Notes: generated by a model from the letters alone, not told the origin. A DNA stretch of 64,000 nucleotides from Pseudomonas fluorescens (GCA_902825215.1 LR782234.1:1178001-1242000); one strand, 5' to 3'; shown: positions 34,094 to 43,768, counted from the first letter of the stretch. A program made the numbers and translations.

Positions 34094-35095
34094 ATGAATG
34101 ATTTACAGATCGACGACATCAAAACCGACGAAAACGCCGCCATGGTGTTGTTGGTGGACGATCAGGCGATGATCGGCGAAGCGGTGCGCCGTGGGCTGTC
34201 GAGCGAAGAAAACATCGACTTCCACTTCTGCTCCGATCCGCAGCAAGCCATCGCCCAGGCCGTGCGCATCAAGCCGACGGTGATTTTGCAGGATCTGGTC
34301 ATGCCCGGCCTCGATGGCCTGAGTCTGGTGCGCGAATACCGCAATCATCCGGCGACCAAGGACATCCCGATCATCGTCCTGTCGACCAAGGAAGACCCGC
34401 TGATCAAGAGCGCGGCGTTCTCCGCCGGCGCCAACGATTATCTGGTGAAGCTGCCCGACACCATCGAGCTGGTGGCGCGCATCCGCTATCACTCGCGCTC
34501 CTACATGACCCTGCTGCAGCGCGATGCCGCTTACCGGGCGCTGCGGGTCAGCCAGCAGCAATTGCTCGACACCAATCTGGTGCTGCAACGGCTGATGAAC
34601 TCCGACGGCCTGACCGGGTTGTCCAATCGCCGGCACTTCGACGAGTACCTGGAGCTGGAGTGGCGCCGCTCGTTGCGCGATCAGAGCCAGTTGTCGTTGT
34701 TGATGATCGATGTCGATTACTTCAAGTCGTACAACGACAGTTTCGGTCATGTTGAGGGCGATGAAGCCTTGCGCAAGGTCGCGGCGGCGATCCGCGACGC
34801 CAGCGCGCGGCCGTCGGATCTGCCGGCGCGTTATGGCGGTGAGGAGTTTGTGCTGGTGCTGCCGAACACCTCGCCGGGCGGCGCACGACTGGTGGCGGAA
34901 AAGCTGCGCCAGACTGTGGCCGCGCTGAAGATCCCGCACAACACACCCGCGGCGGGCGACAGCCTGACCATCAGCATCGGCCTGGCGACCATGGTGCCGC
35001 AGGCCGGCAGCGATTGCCGCCTGCTGATTTCGGCGGCGGATCGCGGGTTGTATCTGGCGAAGAACAATGGACGTAATCAGGTCGGGATCGAATAG
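34094..35095 (+). CDS. wspR: Diguanylate cyclase response regulator WspR
   Basis: 333 residues. The receiver domain has its phospho-Asp at D67 in [11 protein letters not shown] helical stalk leads to a GGDEF domain with the active GGEEF at 248-252 and, five residues before it, the inhibitory I-site RPSD (239-242). When phosphorylated by WspE it makes cyclic-di-GMP, promoting exopolysaccharide and biofilm. It is separated from wspF by 48 bp, the only gap in the operon. Confidence 0.96.
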   Translation: MNDLQIDDIKTDENAAMVLLVDDQAMIGEAVRRGLSSEENIDFHFCSDPQQAIAQAVRIKPTVILQDLVMPGLDGLSLVREYRNHPATKDIPIIVLSTKEDPLIKSAAFSAGANDYLVKLPDTIELVARIRYHSRSYMTLLQRDAAYRALRVSQQQLLDTNLVLQRLMNSDGLTGLSNRRHFDEYLELEWRRSLRDQSQLSLLMIDVDYFKSYNDSFGHVEGDEALRKVAAAIRDASARPSDLPARYGGEEFVLVLPNTSPGGARLVAEKLRQTVAALKIPHNTPAAGDSLTISIGLATMVPQAGSDCRLLISAADRGLYLAKNNGRNQVGIE

Positions 35096-35118
35096 ACCAG
35101 GTTGGCAATGCTGTCCCC

Positions 35119-35208
35119 CGTGGGAGCGAGCCTGCTCGCGAAAGCGGCGGTACAGTCGACATCAATGTTGACTGAAACACCGCCTTCGCGAGCAGGCTCG
35201 CTCCCACA
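35119..35208. repeat. REPIN between wspR and prfB
   Basis: GTGGGAGCGAGCCTGCTCGC and TTCGCGAGCAGGCTCGCTCC flank a spacer of about 45 bp. It may help end wsp transcription. The 125 bp after it should hold the prfB promoter, with no clear boxes. Confidence 0.9.
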
Positions 35209-35332
35209 TTGCAATTGTGCAGGTCAATGACAAAGCACAATCACCCCCACAGCCGCCAGACGGGCTGCCGCGCCAGCCTGATTACGTTATACTCGCCGGC
35301 TTTCAAAAGTTCGCCAACGAGTGCTGCCCGTC

Positions 35333-36428
35333 ATGGAAATCAACCCGATCCTGAACACCATCAAGGACCTGTCCGAGCGCTCCGAAACTATTCGGGGGTA
35401 TCTTTGACTACGATCAAAAGCATGAGCGTCTGACCGAGGTCAATCGCGAGCTTGAAGATCCGAGTGTCTGGAACAAACCTGAATACGCCCAGGAGCTGGG
35501 CCGCGAGCGCGCTGCGCTGGCGCAGATCGTCGATACCCTCGATGAACTGAACGCCGGTCTGGCCGATTGCCGCGACCTGCTGGACATGGCCGTCGAAGAA
35601 AACGACGAAGGCGCAGTCGGTGATGTCGTCGCCGAACTGGCCCGTCTCGAGGAAAGTCTGGCCAAGCTGGAATTCCGCCGCATGTTCAGCCATGAAATGG
35701 ACCCGAACAACGCCTACCTGGACATCCAGGCCGGCTCCGGCGGTACCGAAGCGCAGGACTGGGCCAACATCCTGCTGCGCATGTACCTGCGCTGGGCCGA
35801 CAAGCGCGGTTTCGAAGCGACCATCATGGAACTGTCCGCCGGCGAAGTCGCCGGTATCAAAGGCGCGACCGTGCACATCAAGGGTGAATACGCCTTTGGC
35901 TGGCTGCGTACCGAGATCGGCGTGCACCGTCTGGTGCGCAAGAGCCCGTTCGACTCCGGCAACCGTCGCCACACCTCGTTCTCTGCGGTGTTCGTCTCGC
36001 CAGAGATCGACGACAAGGTCGAAATCGAAATCAACCCGGCAGACCTGCGCATTGACACCTATCGTTCCTCCGGTGCCGGTGGTCAGCACGTAAACACCAC
36101 CGACTCGGCCGTACGTATCACTCACGTACCGACCAACACCGTGGTCAGCTGCCAGAACGAACGTTCCCAGCACGCCAACAAGGACACCGCCATGAAAATG
36201 CTGCGGGCCAAGTTGTACGAGCAGGAAATGCAGAAACGCAACGCCGCCTCGCAAGCGCTGGAAGACACCAAGTCCGATATCGGCTGGGGTCACCAGATCC
36301 GCTCTTACGTGCTCGATGCGTCGCGGATCAAGGATCTGCGCACCAACATCGAACGCAGCGATTGCGACAAGGTGCTCGATGGCGACATCGACGAGTACCT
36401 GGAAGCCAGCCTGAAATCGGGCCTGTAA
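35333..36428 (+). CDS. prfB: Peptide chain release factor 2 (programmed frameshift)
   Basis: RF2 recognises UGA and UAA codons. Translation starts at ATG 35333, [16 protein letters not shown]. It meets UGA at 35405-35407 after 24 codons and must shift +1 to continue with GAC at 35406, giving 364 residues. The class-I release factor GGQ motif is present in [18 protein letters not shown], and the stop-recognition region precedes it. Ordinary gene callers truncate the gene to an internal ATG. The arrangement prfB-lysS is conserved in gammaproteobacteria. Confidence 0.97.
35393..35408 (+). promoter_or_regulatory. prfB +1 programmed frameshift site
   Basis: CGGGGGTATCTTTGAC: a Shine-Dalgarno-like GGGGG three bases before the CTT slippery codon, then the UGA stop and C. 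The stop codon is read by RF2 itself, so low RF2 favours the shift (autoregulation). Confidence 0.96.
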
Positions 36429-36543
36429 CAGACGCCAACACAGGATCGACCGTTTCCGCTCGATCCCTGTAGGAGCCAGCCCTGCTGGCGATCCCCGGGC
36501 CGCAAGGTCCGGGGGCAACGAACCTGATGGAATATCTAAAGAC

Positions 36544-38046
36544 ATGAGCGACCAACAACTCGACCCGCAAGCCCTGCAACAGGAAGAAAACTCGCTGATC
36601 GCCCTGCGCAAGGAAAAGCTTGCTGCCGAGCGCGCCAAGGGCAATGCCTTCCCGAACGACTTCCGCCGCGACAACTACTGCGATGCCTTGCAGAAACAGT
36701 ACGTGGACAAGACCAAGGAAGAGCTGGCAGAGGCTGCAATCCCGGTCAAGGTTGCCGGTCGCATCATGCTCAACCGTGGCTCGTTCATGGTGATCCAGGA
36801 CATGACCGGGCGTATCCAGGTCTACGTCAACCGCAAGACCTTGTCGGAAGAAACCCTGGCCGCGGTGAAAACCTGGGACATGGGCGACATCATTGCCGCC
36901 GAAGGCACCCTGGCGCGTTCCGGCAAGGGCGACCTGTACGTTGAAATGACCAACGTGCGTCTGCTGACCAAGTCGCTGCGTCCGCTGCCGGACAAGCACC
37001 ACGGCCTGACCGACACCGAACAGCGCTACCGTCAGCGTTACGTTGACCTGATCGTCAACGAAGACGTGCGCCAGACCTTCCGCGTGCGTTCGCAAGTGAT
37101 CGCGCACATCCGCAGCTTCCTGATGAAGCGCGACTTCCTCGAAGTCGAAACGCCGATGCTGCAGACCATTCCTGGCGGCGCCGCGGCCAAACCGTTCGAA
37201 ACCCATCACAACGCGCTTGACATGGAAATGTTCCTGCGTATCGCGCCGGAGCTGTATCTGAAGCGTCTGGTCGTAGGCGGTTTCGAGAAAGTTTTCGAGA
37301 TCAACCGCAACTTCCGTAACGAAGGCGTCTCGACCCGTCACAACCCTGAATTCACCATGTTGGAGTTCTATCAGGCCTACGCCGATTACGAAGACAACAT
37401 GGACCTGACCGAAGAACTGTTCCGCGAGCTGGCGCAGCTGGTGCTGGGCAGCACCGACGTGCCGTACGGCGACAAGGTGTTCCACTTCGGCGAGCCGTTC
37501 GTGCGTCTGTCGGTGTTCGACTCGATCCTCAAGTACAACCCTGAGCTGACCGCCGATGACCTGAACGACATCGACAAGGCCCGCGCCATCGCCAAGAAGG
37601 CCGGCGCCAAGGTGCTGGGCTTCGAAGGTCTGGGCAAACTGCAGGTGATGATTTTCGAAGAACTGGTCGAGCACAAGCTGGAACAGCCGCACTTCATCAC
37701 TCAGTACCCGTTCGAAGTGTCGCCGCTGGCGCGTCGTAACGACGACAACCCGAACGTCACCGACCGCTTCGAGCTGTTCATCGGCGGCCGTGAAATCGCC
37801 AACGCCTACTCCGAGTTGAACGACGCCGAAGACCAGGCCGAGCGCTTCATGGCGCAGGTGGCTGACAAGGACGCCGGCGACGACGAGGCCATGCACTACG
37901 ACGCCGACTTCGTCCGTGCGCTGGAGTACGGCATGCCGCCAACGGCCGGTGAAGGTATCGGCATCGACCGTCTGGTGATGTTGCTGACCAACTCGCCGTC
38001 GATTCGCGATGTGATCCTGTTCCCGCACATGCGACCGCAAGCGTAA
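36544..38046 (+). CDS. lysS: Lysyl-tRNA synthetase, class II
   Basis: 500 residues. The N-terminal OB-fold anticodon-binding domain ([22 protein letters not shown] near 62) is followed by class II motif 1 ([20 protein letters not shown]), motif 2 ([20 protein letters not shown]) and motif 3 ([15 protein letters not shown]). It charges tRNA-Lys. It follows prfB by 115 bp, in which a single REP-like AGGAGCCAGCCCTGCTGGCG lies at 36472-36491. A terminator follows. Confidence 0.97.
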   Translation: MSDQQLDPQALQQEENSLIALRKEKLAAERAKGNAFPNDFRRDNYCDALQKQYVDKTKEELAEAAIPVKVAGRIMLNRGSFMVIQDMTGRIQVYVNRKTLSEETLAAVKTWDMGDIIAAEGTLARSGKGDLYVEMTNVRLLTKSLRPLPDKHHGLTDTEQRYRQRYVDLIVNEDVRQTFRVRSQVIAHIRSFLMKRDFLEVETPMLQTIPGGAAAKPFETHHNALDMEMFLRIAPELYLKRLVVGGFEKVFEINRNFRNEGVSTRHNPEFTMLEFYQAYADYEDNMDLTEELFRELAQLVLGSTDVPYGDKVFHFGEPFVRLSVFDSILKYNPELTADDLNDIDKARAIAKKAGAKVLGFEGLGKLQVMIFEELVEHKLEQPHFITQYPFEVSPLARRNDDNPNVTDRFELFIGGREIANAYSELNDAEDQAERFMAQVADKDAGDDEAMHYDADFVRALEYGMPPTAGEGIGIDRLVMLLTNSPSIRDVILFPHMRPQA

Positions 38047-38057
38047 ACGTTTCAGTT

Positions 38058-38087
38058 AAAAAGCCGCCTAAAACAGGCGGCTTTTTA
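38058..38087 (+). terminator. Rho-independent terminator after lysS
   Basis: AAAAGCCGCC / GGCGGCTTTT hairpin with a short TAAAACA loop and a T run, 12 bp after the lysS stop. Confidence 0.93.
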
Positions 38088-38148
38088 TTGCCTGTCTGGT
38101 ACAAATGTATCAATTGGTTAATTTGGAATTAGTAGAGGAAGTGCTGTC

Positions 38149-38865
38149 GTGATGGGTGCAATAGCTCAAGAAGGTGCAGCGGGTATCGCCACTGCGGTCG
38201 CTGAAAGTGTTCAGTACCAGGGCCGCAAGGCCAGCCGACAGGGCAGTGAGCAGCGTCGCCAGGACATTCTCGACGCGGCGATGCGCATTGTCGTGCGCGA
38301 CGGCGTGCGTGCCGTGCGCCACCGCGCGGTGGCGGCCGAGGCCGGGGTGCCGCTCTCGGCGACCACGTATTACTTCAAGGACATCGATGACTTGCTCACC
38401 GATACCTTCGCCCAATATGTTGAACGCAGCGCGGCGTACATGGCCAAGTTGTGGATCAACAATGAAGGCCTGTTGCGTGAAATGGTGGTCAGCGGCGACG
38501 GCAGCCCGGAGTCGCGCTCGCAACTGGCCGACGACATCGCGCGGCTGATGGCCGACTACGTGCACCGGCAACTGATCAATCGCCGTGAGCATCTGATGGC
38601 CGAACAGGCCTTCCGCCAGGAAGCGCTGCTCAACCCGCGTCTGGCGATCCTGGTGCGTTCGCATCAGCAGATTCTGTTGCAGGGCACCTGCCAGTTGTTT
38701 CAGGTATTGGGCTCGCGCGAACCGCAGCAGGATGCCAAAGTGTTGACGGCGATTATCGGACGGATGGAATATCAGGGCCTGCTCAACGACGCCGAGCCTT
38801 TGGCCGAAGAGGACATGCTCGGCATCCTGACGCGGTATATGCACCTGGTGCTGGCGTCAGTGTAA
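38149..38865 (+). CDS. TetR/AcrR family transcriptional regulator
   Basis: 238 residues. A 35-residue Ala/Gly-rich leader precedes the DNA-binding domain RRQDILDAAMRIVVRDGVRAVRHRAVAAEAGVPLSATTYYFKD (residues 36-78), the helix-turn-helix being AEAGVPLSATTYYF. The ligand domain is all-helical with no clue to its inducer. GTG 38149 and ATG 38152 are both possible starts with AGAGGAA upstream; they differ by one residue. Its position after lysS is shared with P. aeruginosa (recalled as PA3699). Targets are unknown. Confidence 0.9.
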   Translation: MMGAIAQEGAAGIATAVAESVQYQGRKASRQGSEQRRQDILDAAMRIVVRDGVRAVRHRAVAAEAGVPLSATTYYFKDIDDLLTDTFAQYVERSAAYMAKLWINNEGLLREMVVSGDGSPESRSQLADDIARLMADYVHRQLINRREHLMAEQAFRQEALLNPRLAILVRSHQQILLQGTCQLFQVLGSREPQQDAKVLTAIIGRMEYQGLLNDAEPLAEEDMLGILTRYMHLVLASV

Positions 38866-38881
38866 TCCGCTGTTGCTTCAC

Positions 38882-38977
38882 CCTGTGGGAGCGAGCCTGC
38901 TCGCGAAAGCGCTGTGTCATGTAACAGAGATGTTGAATGTCACACCGTATTCGCGAGCAGGCTCGCTCCCACAGGGG
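38882..38977. repeat. REPIN
   Basis: GTGGGAGCGAGCCTGCTCGC and TTCGCGAGCAGGCTCGCTCC separated by about 45 bp, between the TetR gene and the lipoprotein gene. Confidence 0.9.
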
Positions 38978-39021
38978 GCTGAGTGATCATCAGGGCGGCG
39001 AATGTTCATAAGGAGTCTCGA

Positions 39022-39576
39022 ATGAAGTCCTGGCGTGGCGTGCTGATGGCCCTGTCGTTGCTGCTGCTCAGTGGCTGTCTGGTGACGTTCAAGGAGCCGC
39101 TGGCGGCCAGCGATCCGGCGCCCAAGGGCTTGCTCGGCAAATGGTCGAGCACCAATGCCTGGGGCGAGCCGATGAATCTTGAGCTGACCCGCGTCGGCAA
39201 CGATCGCTACCAGGCCGTCACGTACTTCAAAGCCAAGCCGCGCGAACGCGAAGCCTATCCGTTTACTGTGTCACGGCATGGCAACCGCTGGTATCTGTCG
39301 GCGAAAGTGCCGGCGCGTTTCGGCGGCCACTTCACCATTGCCGGGTTCGAAATCACCGACCAGCGCGAACTGGTGATCTACAACCTCGATCTCGAGCAGA
39401 TCAATCAAGCGATCAAACAGCACGCCCTCGACGGTCAGGCCTTCCAGACCGACGATGGCGACGGCGTGCACGTCGACAGCAACCTCGACAAGGTCTTCGC
39501 TTACCTTGATGATCCGGCCAATTCCGATGTCTTCGTTGAAGCTGCGCGCTATCAGCGCCAGGCCAGCGCTCAATAA
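39022..39576 (+). CDS. Predicted lipoprotein of unknown function
   Basis: 184 residues from the ATG at 39022, 6 bp after AAGGAG. An upstream in-frame ATG at 38983 would bury the signal. The signal peptide MALSLLLLSGC ends in a lipobox with the lipidated Cys near residue 18. The mature part holds FKEPL, LLGKWSS and GEPMNLELTRVG, which suggests a small beta-barrel-like domain with GKW as in lipocalin-type proteins. The gene lies 32 bp before the DUF1704 gene and is probably co-transcribed. No named family is recognised. Confidence 0.82.
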   Translation: MKSWRGVLMALSLLLLSGCLVTFKEPLAASDPAPKGLLGKWSSTNAWGEPMNLELTRVGNDRYQAVTYFKAKPREREAYPFTVSRHGNRWYLSAKVPARFGGHFTIAGFEITDQRELVIYNLDLEQINQAIKQHALDGQAFQTDDGDGVHVDSNLDKVFAYLDDPANSDVFVEAARYQRQASAQ

Positions 39577-39608
39577 TTCAAACGTCAGGTTTTCTACAGG
39601 AGTTCCGG

Positions 39609-40886
39609 GTGGACGATTACCAGCAGACGATACGCATGTTGTCCGATCGCATTGTGCTGGCGCAGACGCCGATCCGCGTGCTTGACGCGGTCAAGTGGGA
39701 CGAGAACGTGCGCAAGGGCTTTCTCAAGGCCAAGGGCAAGGAGATGCCCGCGATCGATCGCGACTACTACCTCAATCGGCCGCTGTCCTTCGATTCGAGC
39801 CAGGTCAAGCTGGAGTTTCAGAACATCGAGCGCGACATCACTCGCCAGCTCGGCCAGTTCAACCCGGTCGGGCAGATCATGCGGCGCATGTGCAAGGAAT
39901 ACCGCATGGTCGTGCGCATGCTCGAAGCGCGCGGCACCGAGGATTTCGGCCTGATTTCGCAAGAGCTGTACGGCGCCGCGTCCGATGCCTTCCATGCCGG
40001 TGACCCGACCCTGGCCGACCTTGGCCTGATGATGTCCGACTACCTGAACAACATCGATGGCCGTGGCGATCTGAAGGACGAACCGAAAATCCTCACCGCC
40101 AAGGACGCCGTGCACTTGCTGCAAACCCGTTTGAACAAGGTGTTTGGCGAGGCCGAGGAAACCATTCGGGTGTTCGAGTCCGACGGGATCGTCGCCGACG
40201 CGGCGGCCGGCGCCGACTACATCAAGATCCGCACCGACGCGATGTTCAACAACCGTGACGTGCGCGCACTGGAAGTCCATGAAGGGCTGGTGCATGTCGG
40301 CACTACGCTCAATGGTTTGAACCAGCCGATCTGCACGTTTCTGTCGAAAGGTCCGCCGTCGTCGACGGTGACCCAGGAAGGTCTGGCGATTCTGATGGAA
40401 ATCATCACGTTCGCCTCCTACCCGAGTCGCCTGCGCAAACTGACCAACCGCACCCGCGCGATTCATATGGTCGAGGAGGGCGCGGACTTTTTGCAGGTGT
40501 TCGAGTTTTTCCGTGAGCAAGGCTTCGAAATGGCGGAAAGCTATGGCAATGCCAGTCGGGTGTTTCGCGGTTCGACGCCGACCGGTCTGCCATTCACCAA
40601 AGACTTGTCCTACCTCAAGGGCTTCATCATGGTTTACAACTACATTCAGTTGGCCGTGCGCAAAGGCAAGCTCGAGCAGATTCCGCTGTTGTTCTGCGGC
40701 AAGACCACGCTGGAAGACATGCGCACCTTGCGCCAGTTGGTGGACGAGGGGCTGGTGGTGCCGCCCAAATACCTGCCGGACCAGTTCCGCGATCTGAATG
40801 CGTTGTCGGCGTGGATGTGCTTCTCCAACTTCCTCAACCACTTGAGCCTGGACCGGATCGAAGCGGATTACTCCAATATCCTCTAG
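39609..40886 (+). CDS. DUF1704 (MATCAP-like) metallopeptidase-type protein
   Basis: 425 residues from a GTG at 39609, 6 bp after AGGAG. The motif EVHEGLVHVGTTLNG near residue 222 gives HExxxH, the zinc site of the DUF1704/MATCAP family. TVTQEGLAILMEI near 255 is the QEGLA signature that gives bacterial members their odd name (flavohemoglobin expression-modulating QEGLA motif protein). Eukaryotic relatives remove C-terminal tyrosine from tubulin. The bacterial substrate is unknown. No signal peptide is seen, so it is probably cytoplasmic. Confidence 0.85.
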   Translation: MDDYQQTIRMLSDRIVLAQTPIRVLDAVKWDENVRKGFLKAKGKEMPAIDRDYYLNRPLSFDSSQVKLEFQNIERDITRQLGQFNPVGQIMRRMCKEYRMVVRMLEARGTEDFGLISQELYGAASDAFHAGDPTLADLGLMMSDYLNNIDGRGDLKDEPKILTAKDAVHLLQTRLNKVFGEAEETIRVFESDGIVADAAAGADYIKIRTDAMFNNRDVRALEVHEGLVHVGTTLNGLNQPICTFLSKGPPSSTVTQEGLAILMEIITFASYPSRLRKLTNRTRAIHMVEEGADFLQVFEFFREQGFEMAESYGNASRVFRGSTPTGLPFTKDLSYLKGFIMVYNYIQLAVRKGKLEQIPLLFCGKTTLEDMRTLRQLVDEGLVVPPKYLPDQFRDLNALSAWMCFSNFLNHLSLDRIEADYSNIL

Positions 40887-40900
40887 CCCAAACACAATCC

Positions 40901-40995
40901 CCTGTGGGAGCTGGCTTGCCAGCGATTGCATTCTGTCAGTCAATATTGATGTTGGCTGACCCACCGCCATCGCTGGCAAGCCAGCTCCCACAGGG
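40901..40995. repeat. REPIN, AGCTGGCTTGCCAGC class
   Basis: CTGTGGGAGCTGGCTTGCCA and ATCGCTGGCAAGCCAGCTCC, head to head, between the DUF1704 gene and the lipoprotein hydrolase. Confidence 0.9.
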
Positions 40996-41050
40996 TTATT
41001 TGTTTTTCTCTGAATCGATTGTCTGCCCATTCCTTGCGAGGTTTCACCGG

Positions 41051-41956
41051 ATGAGAATCCTCGGCATTCTTTGCCTGCTTTTGACCCTCGGCGGTTGCAG
41101 TTCGCTGCTGTTCTACCCCGAACCGGGCCAGATCTTCACCCCGGAAAAAGCCAGGCTCGACTACCGCACGGTCACGCTGGTCACTGCCGATGGCCTGAAA
41201 CTCAACGCCTGGTGGCTGCCGGCCAAACCCGGCGTGGAAGTCAAAGGCACGGTGCTGCACCTGCACGGCAACGGCGGCAACCTGCCGATGCATCTGGGGG
41301 GCAGTTGGTGGCTGCCGAAAAACGGCTATCAAGTGCTGCTGGTGGACTATCGCGGGTACGGTTTGTCCGAAGGCAAGCCGAGCCTGCCGGCGATCTATCA
41401 GGACATCGACGCCGCATTCACCTGGCTGGACCAGGCCCCGCAAGTCAAAGGCAAACCGCTGGTGCTGCTCGGGCAAAGCCTCGGTGGGGCGATGGCGGTG
41501 CATTGGCTGGTGCAGCATCCCGAGCGGCAGAAACAGCTCAAGGCTCTGGTGCTCGACGGTGTGCCCGCCAGTTACCGCAGCGTCGGCCAGTATGCGCTGA
41601 GCACGTCTTGGCTGACCTGGCCGTTGCAGGTGCCGCTGTCGTGGCTGGTGCCGGACGGCGACAGCGCGATCAAGTCGATGGCGCAACTCACCGGCGTGCC
41701 GAAACTGATTTTCCACAGCATCGACGATCCGCTGGTACCGATGGCCAATGGCATCCGTCTGTATCAAGCGGCGCCGCCACCGCGGGTGCTGCAACTGACC
41801 CGTGGCGGCCACGTGCAGACCTTCGGCGATCCGGTGTGGCAGCAGGTGATGCTGCGTTACCTCGACGATCCCGAGCATTTCAACGGCCTGCGCCGCCTCG
41901 GCGAAATCCCCAATTACCCGTCGCCCCCGAATTCTGAAGATGAGAACCCGCAATGA
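41051..41956 (+). CDS. Alpha/beta hydrolase lipoprotein (BEM46/YfhR type)
   Basis: 301 residues from the ATG at 41051. MRILGILCLLLTLGGC is a lipoprotein signal with its Cys at 16. The hydrolase fold follows: VLHLHGNGGNLPMH (oxyanion region) near 75, DYRGYGLSEG near 103, nucleophile GQSLGGAMAVHWL near 144, Asp in HSIDDPLVPMANG near 225 and the catalytic His in RGGHVQTFG near 257. A periplasm-facing esterase or acyl hydrolase of unknown substrate. It overlaps the next gene by ATGA. Confidence 0.9.
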   Translation: MRILGILCLLLTLGGCSSLLFYPEPGQIFTPEKARLDYRTVTLVTADGLKLNAWWLPAKPGVEVKGTVLHLHGNGGNLPMHLGGSWWLPKNGYQVLLVDYRGYGLSEGKPSLPAIYQDIDAAFTWLDQAPQVKGKPLVLLGQSLGGAMAVHWLVQHPERQKQLKALVLDGVPASYRSVGQYALSTSWLTWPLQVPLSWLVPDGDSAIKSMAQLTGVPKLIFHSIDDPLVPMANGIRLYQAAPPPRVLQLTRGGHVQTFGDPVWQQVMLRYLDDPEHFNGLRRLGEIPNYPSPPNSEDENPQ

Positions 41957-42282
41957 CTGAAGAACGTAACGCCATCCCGCTGATCATCACCGGTATCTGC
42001 AGCATCCTCGGCACCGTCGGGGCGCTGTGGTACTACGGCTACCTGCACTTCGCCAAACCCGAGGATGCGCTGCTGCTCAACGAGTTCACCATGCTCAAGA
42101 CCGTGCCCGGCGAGGACTACAAACTATCGCTGACTCCCGCGCCGCAAGTGGCGCAGTGCATTGACGGGGTATTGGTGTTGTTTGATACCGAGCAGAAAGG
42201 TCTGACCGGGGTGCTGGTCAATGCGCAGAAGAAGGCTGTGCGATGCATGGGTGAAGAGACGCCGCAGAAGCTGCAAGAGTGA
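41953..42282 (+). CDS. Small membrane-anchored protein, 109 residues
   Basis: One N-terminal transmembrane segment, IPLIITGICSILGTVGALWYYGYL (residues 8-31), and a soluble tail of about 78 residues with two Cys (AQCIDGVLVLFDTE and AVRCMGEE). No family is recognised. It is translationally coupled to the lipoprotein hydrolase by a 4-base overlap, so the two probably work together in the envelope. Confidence 0.82.
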   Translation: MTEERNAIPLIITGICSILGTVGALWYYGYLHFAKPEDALLLNEFTMLKTVPGEDYKLSLTPAPQVAQCIDGVLVLFDTEQKGLTGVLVNAQKKAVRCMGEETPQKLQE

Positions 42283-42297
42283 TTCTGCAGGCCCAGC

Positions 42298-42445
42298 CCT
42301 CACCCTAACCCTCTCCCGGAGGGAGAGGGGGACTGACCGAGGTGTTCTTTCGAACCACGCCAACCTGCTAAATCGCGTCGAACAAAAATATCGAACGCTC
42401 CGCAGACAGGCTCCCTCTCCCTCGGGAGAGGGCTGGGGTGAGGGG
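42298..42445. repeat. 148-bp element with terminal inverted repeats, copy 1
   Basis: It begins CCCTCACCCTAACCCTCTCC and ends with GGGAGAGGGCTGGGGTGAGG, near-perfect inverted ends. Each end also contains its own small hairpin (CTCTCCCGGAGGGAGAG and CTCTCCCTCGGGAGAG). A second copy lies inverted at 58967-59115. The interior is not coding. Confidence 0.88.
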
Positions 42446-42462
42446 CTTCGATTCCAGCCCGC

Positions 42463-42500
42463 ACAAAAAAGCCCCGCCTGATCACTCAAGCGGGGGCTTC
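42463..42500 (-). terminator. Terminator of the OmpA-family lipoprotein operon
   Basis: Minus strand: GCCCCCGCTTGAGTGATCAGGCGGGGC followed by TTTTTT, 19 bp after the stop at 42519. Confidence 0.88.
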
Positions 42501-42518
42501 TGCGTTACAGCGTAAAAC

Positions 42519-43307
42519 TTAGTTCGAACTCACCGAAGAACGCGGTGCAACCGGCTGGTTGTCATTGGAAATGGTCACTTCCACCCGACGATTCATCGCA
42601 CGGCCCGAGACGCTGCCGTTATCCGCGACCGGATATTCCTTGCCATAACCCTGAGCGACGATACGCGAAGGGTCGACGCCCATTTTGATCAGGGCCATTT
42701 GTACCGAAGTCGCGCGGCGCTCGGACAGCGACTGGTTGTAGCTCGCGGTGCCGGTGCTGTCGGTGTAACCCTCGACGATCACTTTGCGATCCGGGTTTTC
42801 CTGGAGAAATTGCGCCAGTTTGTTGATGTTCACCAGACCGCTGGATTTCAGATCGGCCTTGTTGGTGGCGAACAACACGTCACCAAAAGTCACCAGCGTG
42901 CCGCGATCCGTCTGCTTGGCGTTGAGGCTGTCCTGCAGCTGTTTGATCTGCTGATCACGGGCATCCAGACGGGCCTGGGCACGTTGCGCGGCGGCGTTCT
43001 TCAGGTTGTTCTCAGCGGTGCGCAGGGCGATGGTCTGCTTGGCCACTTCCACGCGCTGGTTGGTCAGGTAGGCCAGTTGGTCAACCTTGGCCGCGTCTTC
43101 TTTGTCCAGATAGGCCTTGTCGGCTTTGTCCAGATAATCGCTGGCGTCTTTGGTTTCCAGTGCGGCGACTTTGCTCGCCTGCGGGTTGGCCTGCAGGCCG
43201 GCGTAGTTGGTGCGTGCCTGTTCCAGGTTCGGGTTAGGCGGGGTAGAGCAGGCAGCCAGGGCAACGCTTGCGGCCAGAAGAGCGGGAATCATCAGTTGCT
43301 TACGCAT
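42519..43307 (-). CDS. lptF: OmpA-family outer-membrane lipoprotein (LptF-like)
   Basis: 262 residues. The lipoprotein signal MRKQLMIPALLAASVALAAC ends at Cys20. A helical, Ala/Lys-rich coiled-coil region with DUF4398 character (residues 30-135) leads to the OmpA peptidoglycan-binding domain: FGDVLFATNKADL, VIVEGYTDSTGTASYNQSLSERRA and VAQGYGKEYPVADN. It tethers outer membrane to peptidoglycan. By position and architecture it matches PA3692 LptF (recalled). The symbol is given on that basis. Confidence 0.85.
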   Translation of the reverse strand: MRKQLMIPALLAASVALAACSTPPNPNLEQARTNYAGLQANPQASKVAALETKDASDYLDKADKAYLDKEDAAKVDQLAYLTNQRVEVAKQTIALRTAENNLKNAAAQRAQARLDARDQQIKQLQDSLNAKQTDRGTLVTFGDVLFATNKADLKSSGLVNINKLAQFLQENPDRKVIVEGYTDSTGTASYNQSLSERRATSVQMALIKMGVDPSRIVAQGYGKEYPVADNGSVSGRAMNRRVEVTISNDNQPVAPRSSVSSN

Positions 43308-43363
43308 AATTTGTCGTCCTTTCTAATCGATAAGAGATTCAGCTTTGCGGTCCGGATGCGCGC

Positions 43364-43768
43364 TTACTGCACGGTGCGCTGACTTTCCTGACGCAGTTCC
43401 TGAACACCTTTCTGGGAATCCTTCACAGCCTGTTCGGCCTTGGCGGCCTGCGCCTTGCGCTCTGCGACGCGAGCGTCCCATTCAGCCTGCTCGGACAGGC
43501 GACGGGCTTCGTCGTACTTCTTGTCGTGCATGGCGATTTCAGCTTGTTTCAGTTTGTCCTGAGCCTGCTTCATTTCCACCGCAGCAAACTCGGTACCGCC
43601 GGCGCTGACCGCGCTGTTCACGGCCGACTGGGTCACGGCGTACTGCTCGGTCGGTGGGTTACCGGCGCAACCGGCCAGAACGAAGCTGGTGCCGATGGCC
43701 AGAGCGGCCAGTTTCAGACCGCGCAGGTGGGAAAACGTGGATTGGGTTTTCATGGTCTTCAACTCCAT
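43364..43768 (-). CDS. DUF4398 lipoprotein
   Basis: 134 residues from the ATG at 43768 (MELKTMKTQ), which has AGGAG 7 bases upstream. The ATG at 43753 is the alternative. The lipobox VLAGCAGNPP puts the lipidated Cys near residue 32. The rest is one long helix rich in Ala, Gln and Lys (FAAVEMKQAQDKLKQAEIAMHDKKYDEARRLSEQ). It lies 56 bp upstream of the OmpA-family lipoprotein and shares its helical domain type. A joint role in envelope anchoring is inferred. Confidence 0.85.
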   Translation of the reverse strand: MELKTMKTQSTFSHLRGLKLAALAIGTSFVLAGCAGNPPTEQYAVTQSAVNSAVSAGGTEFAAVEMKQAQDKLKQAEIAMHDKKYDEARRLSEQAEWDARVAERKAQAAKAEQAVKDSQKGVQELRQESQRTVQ

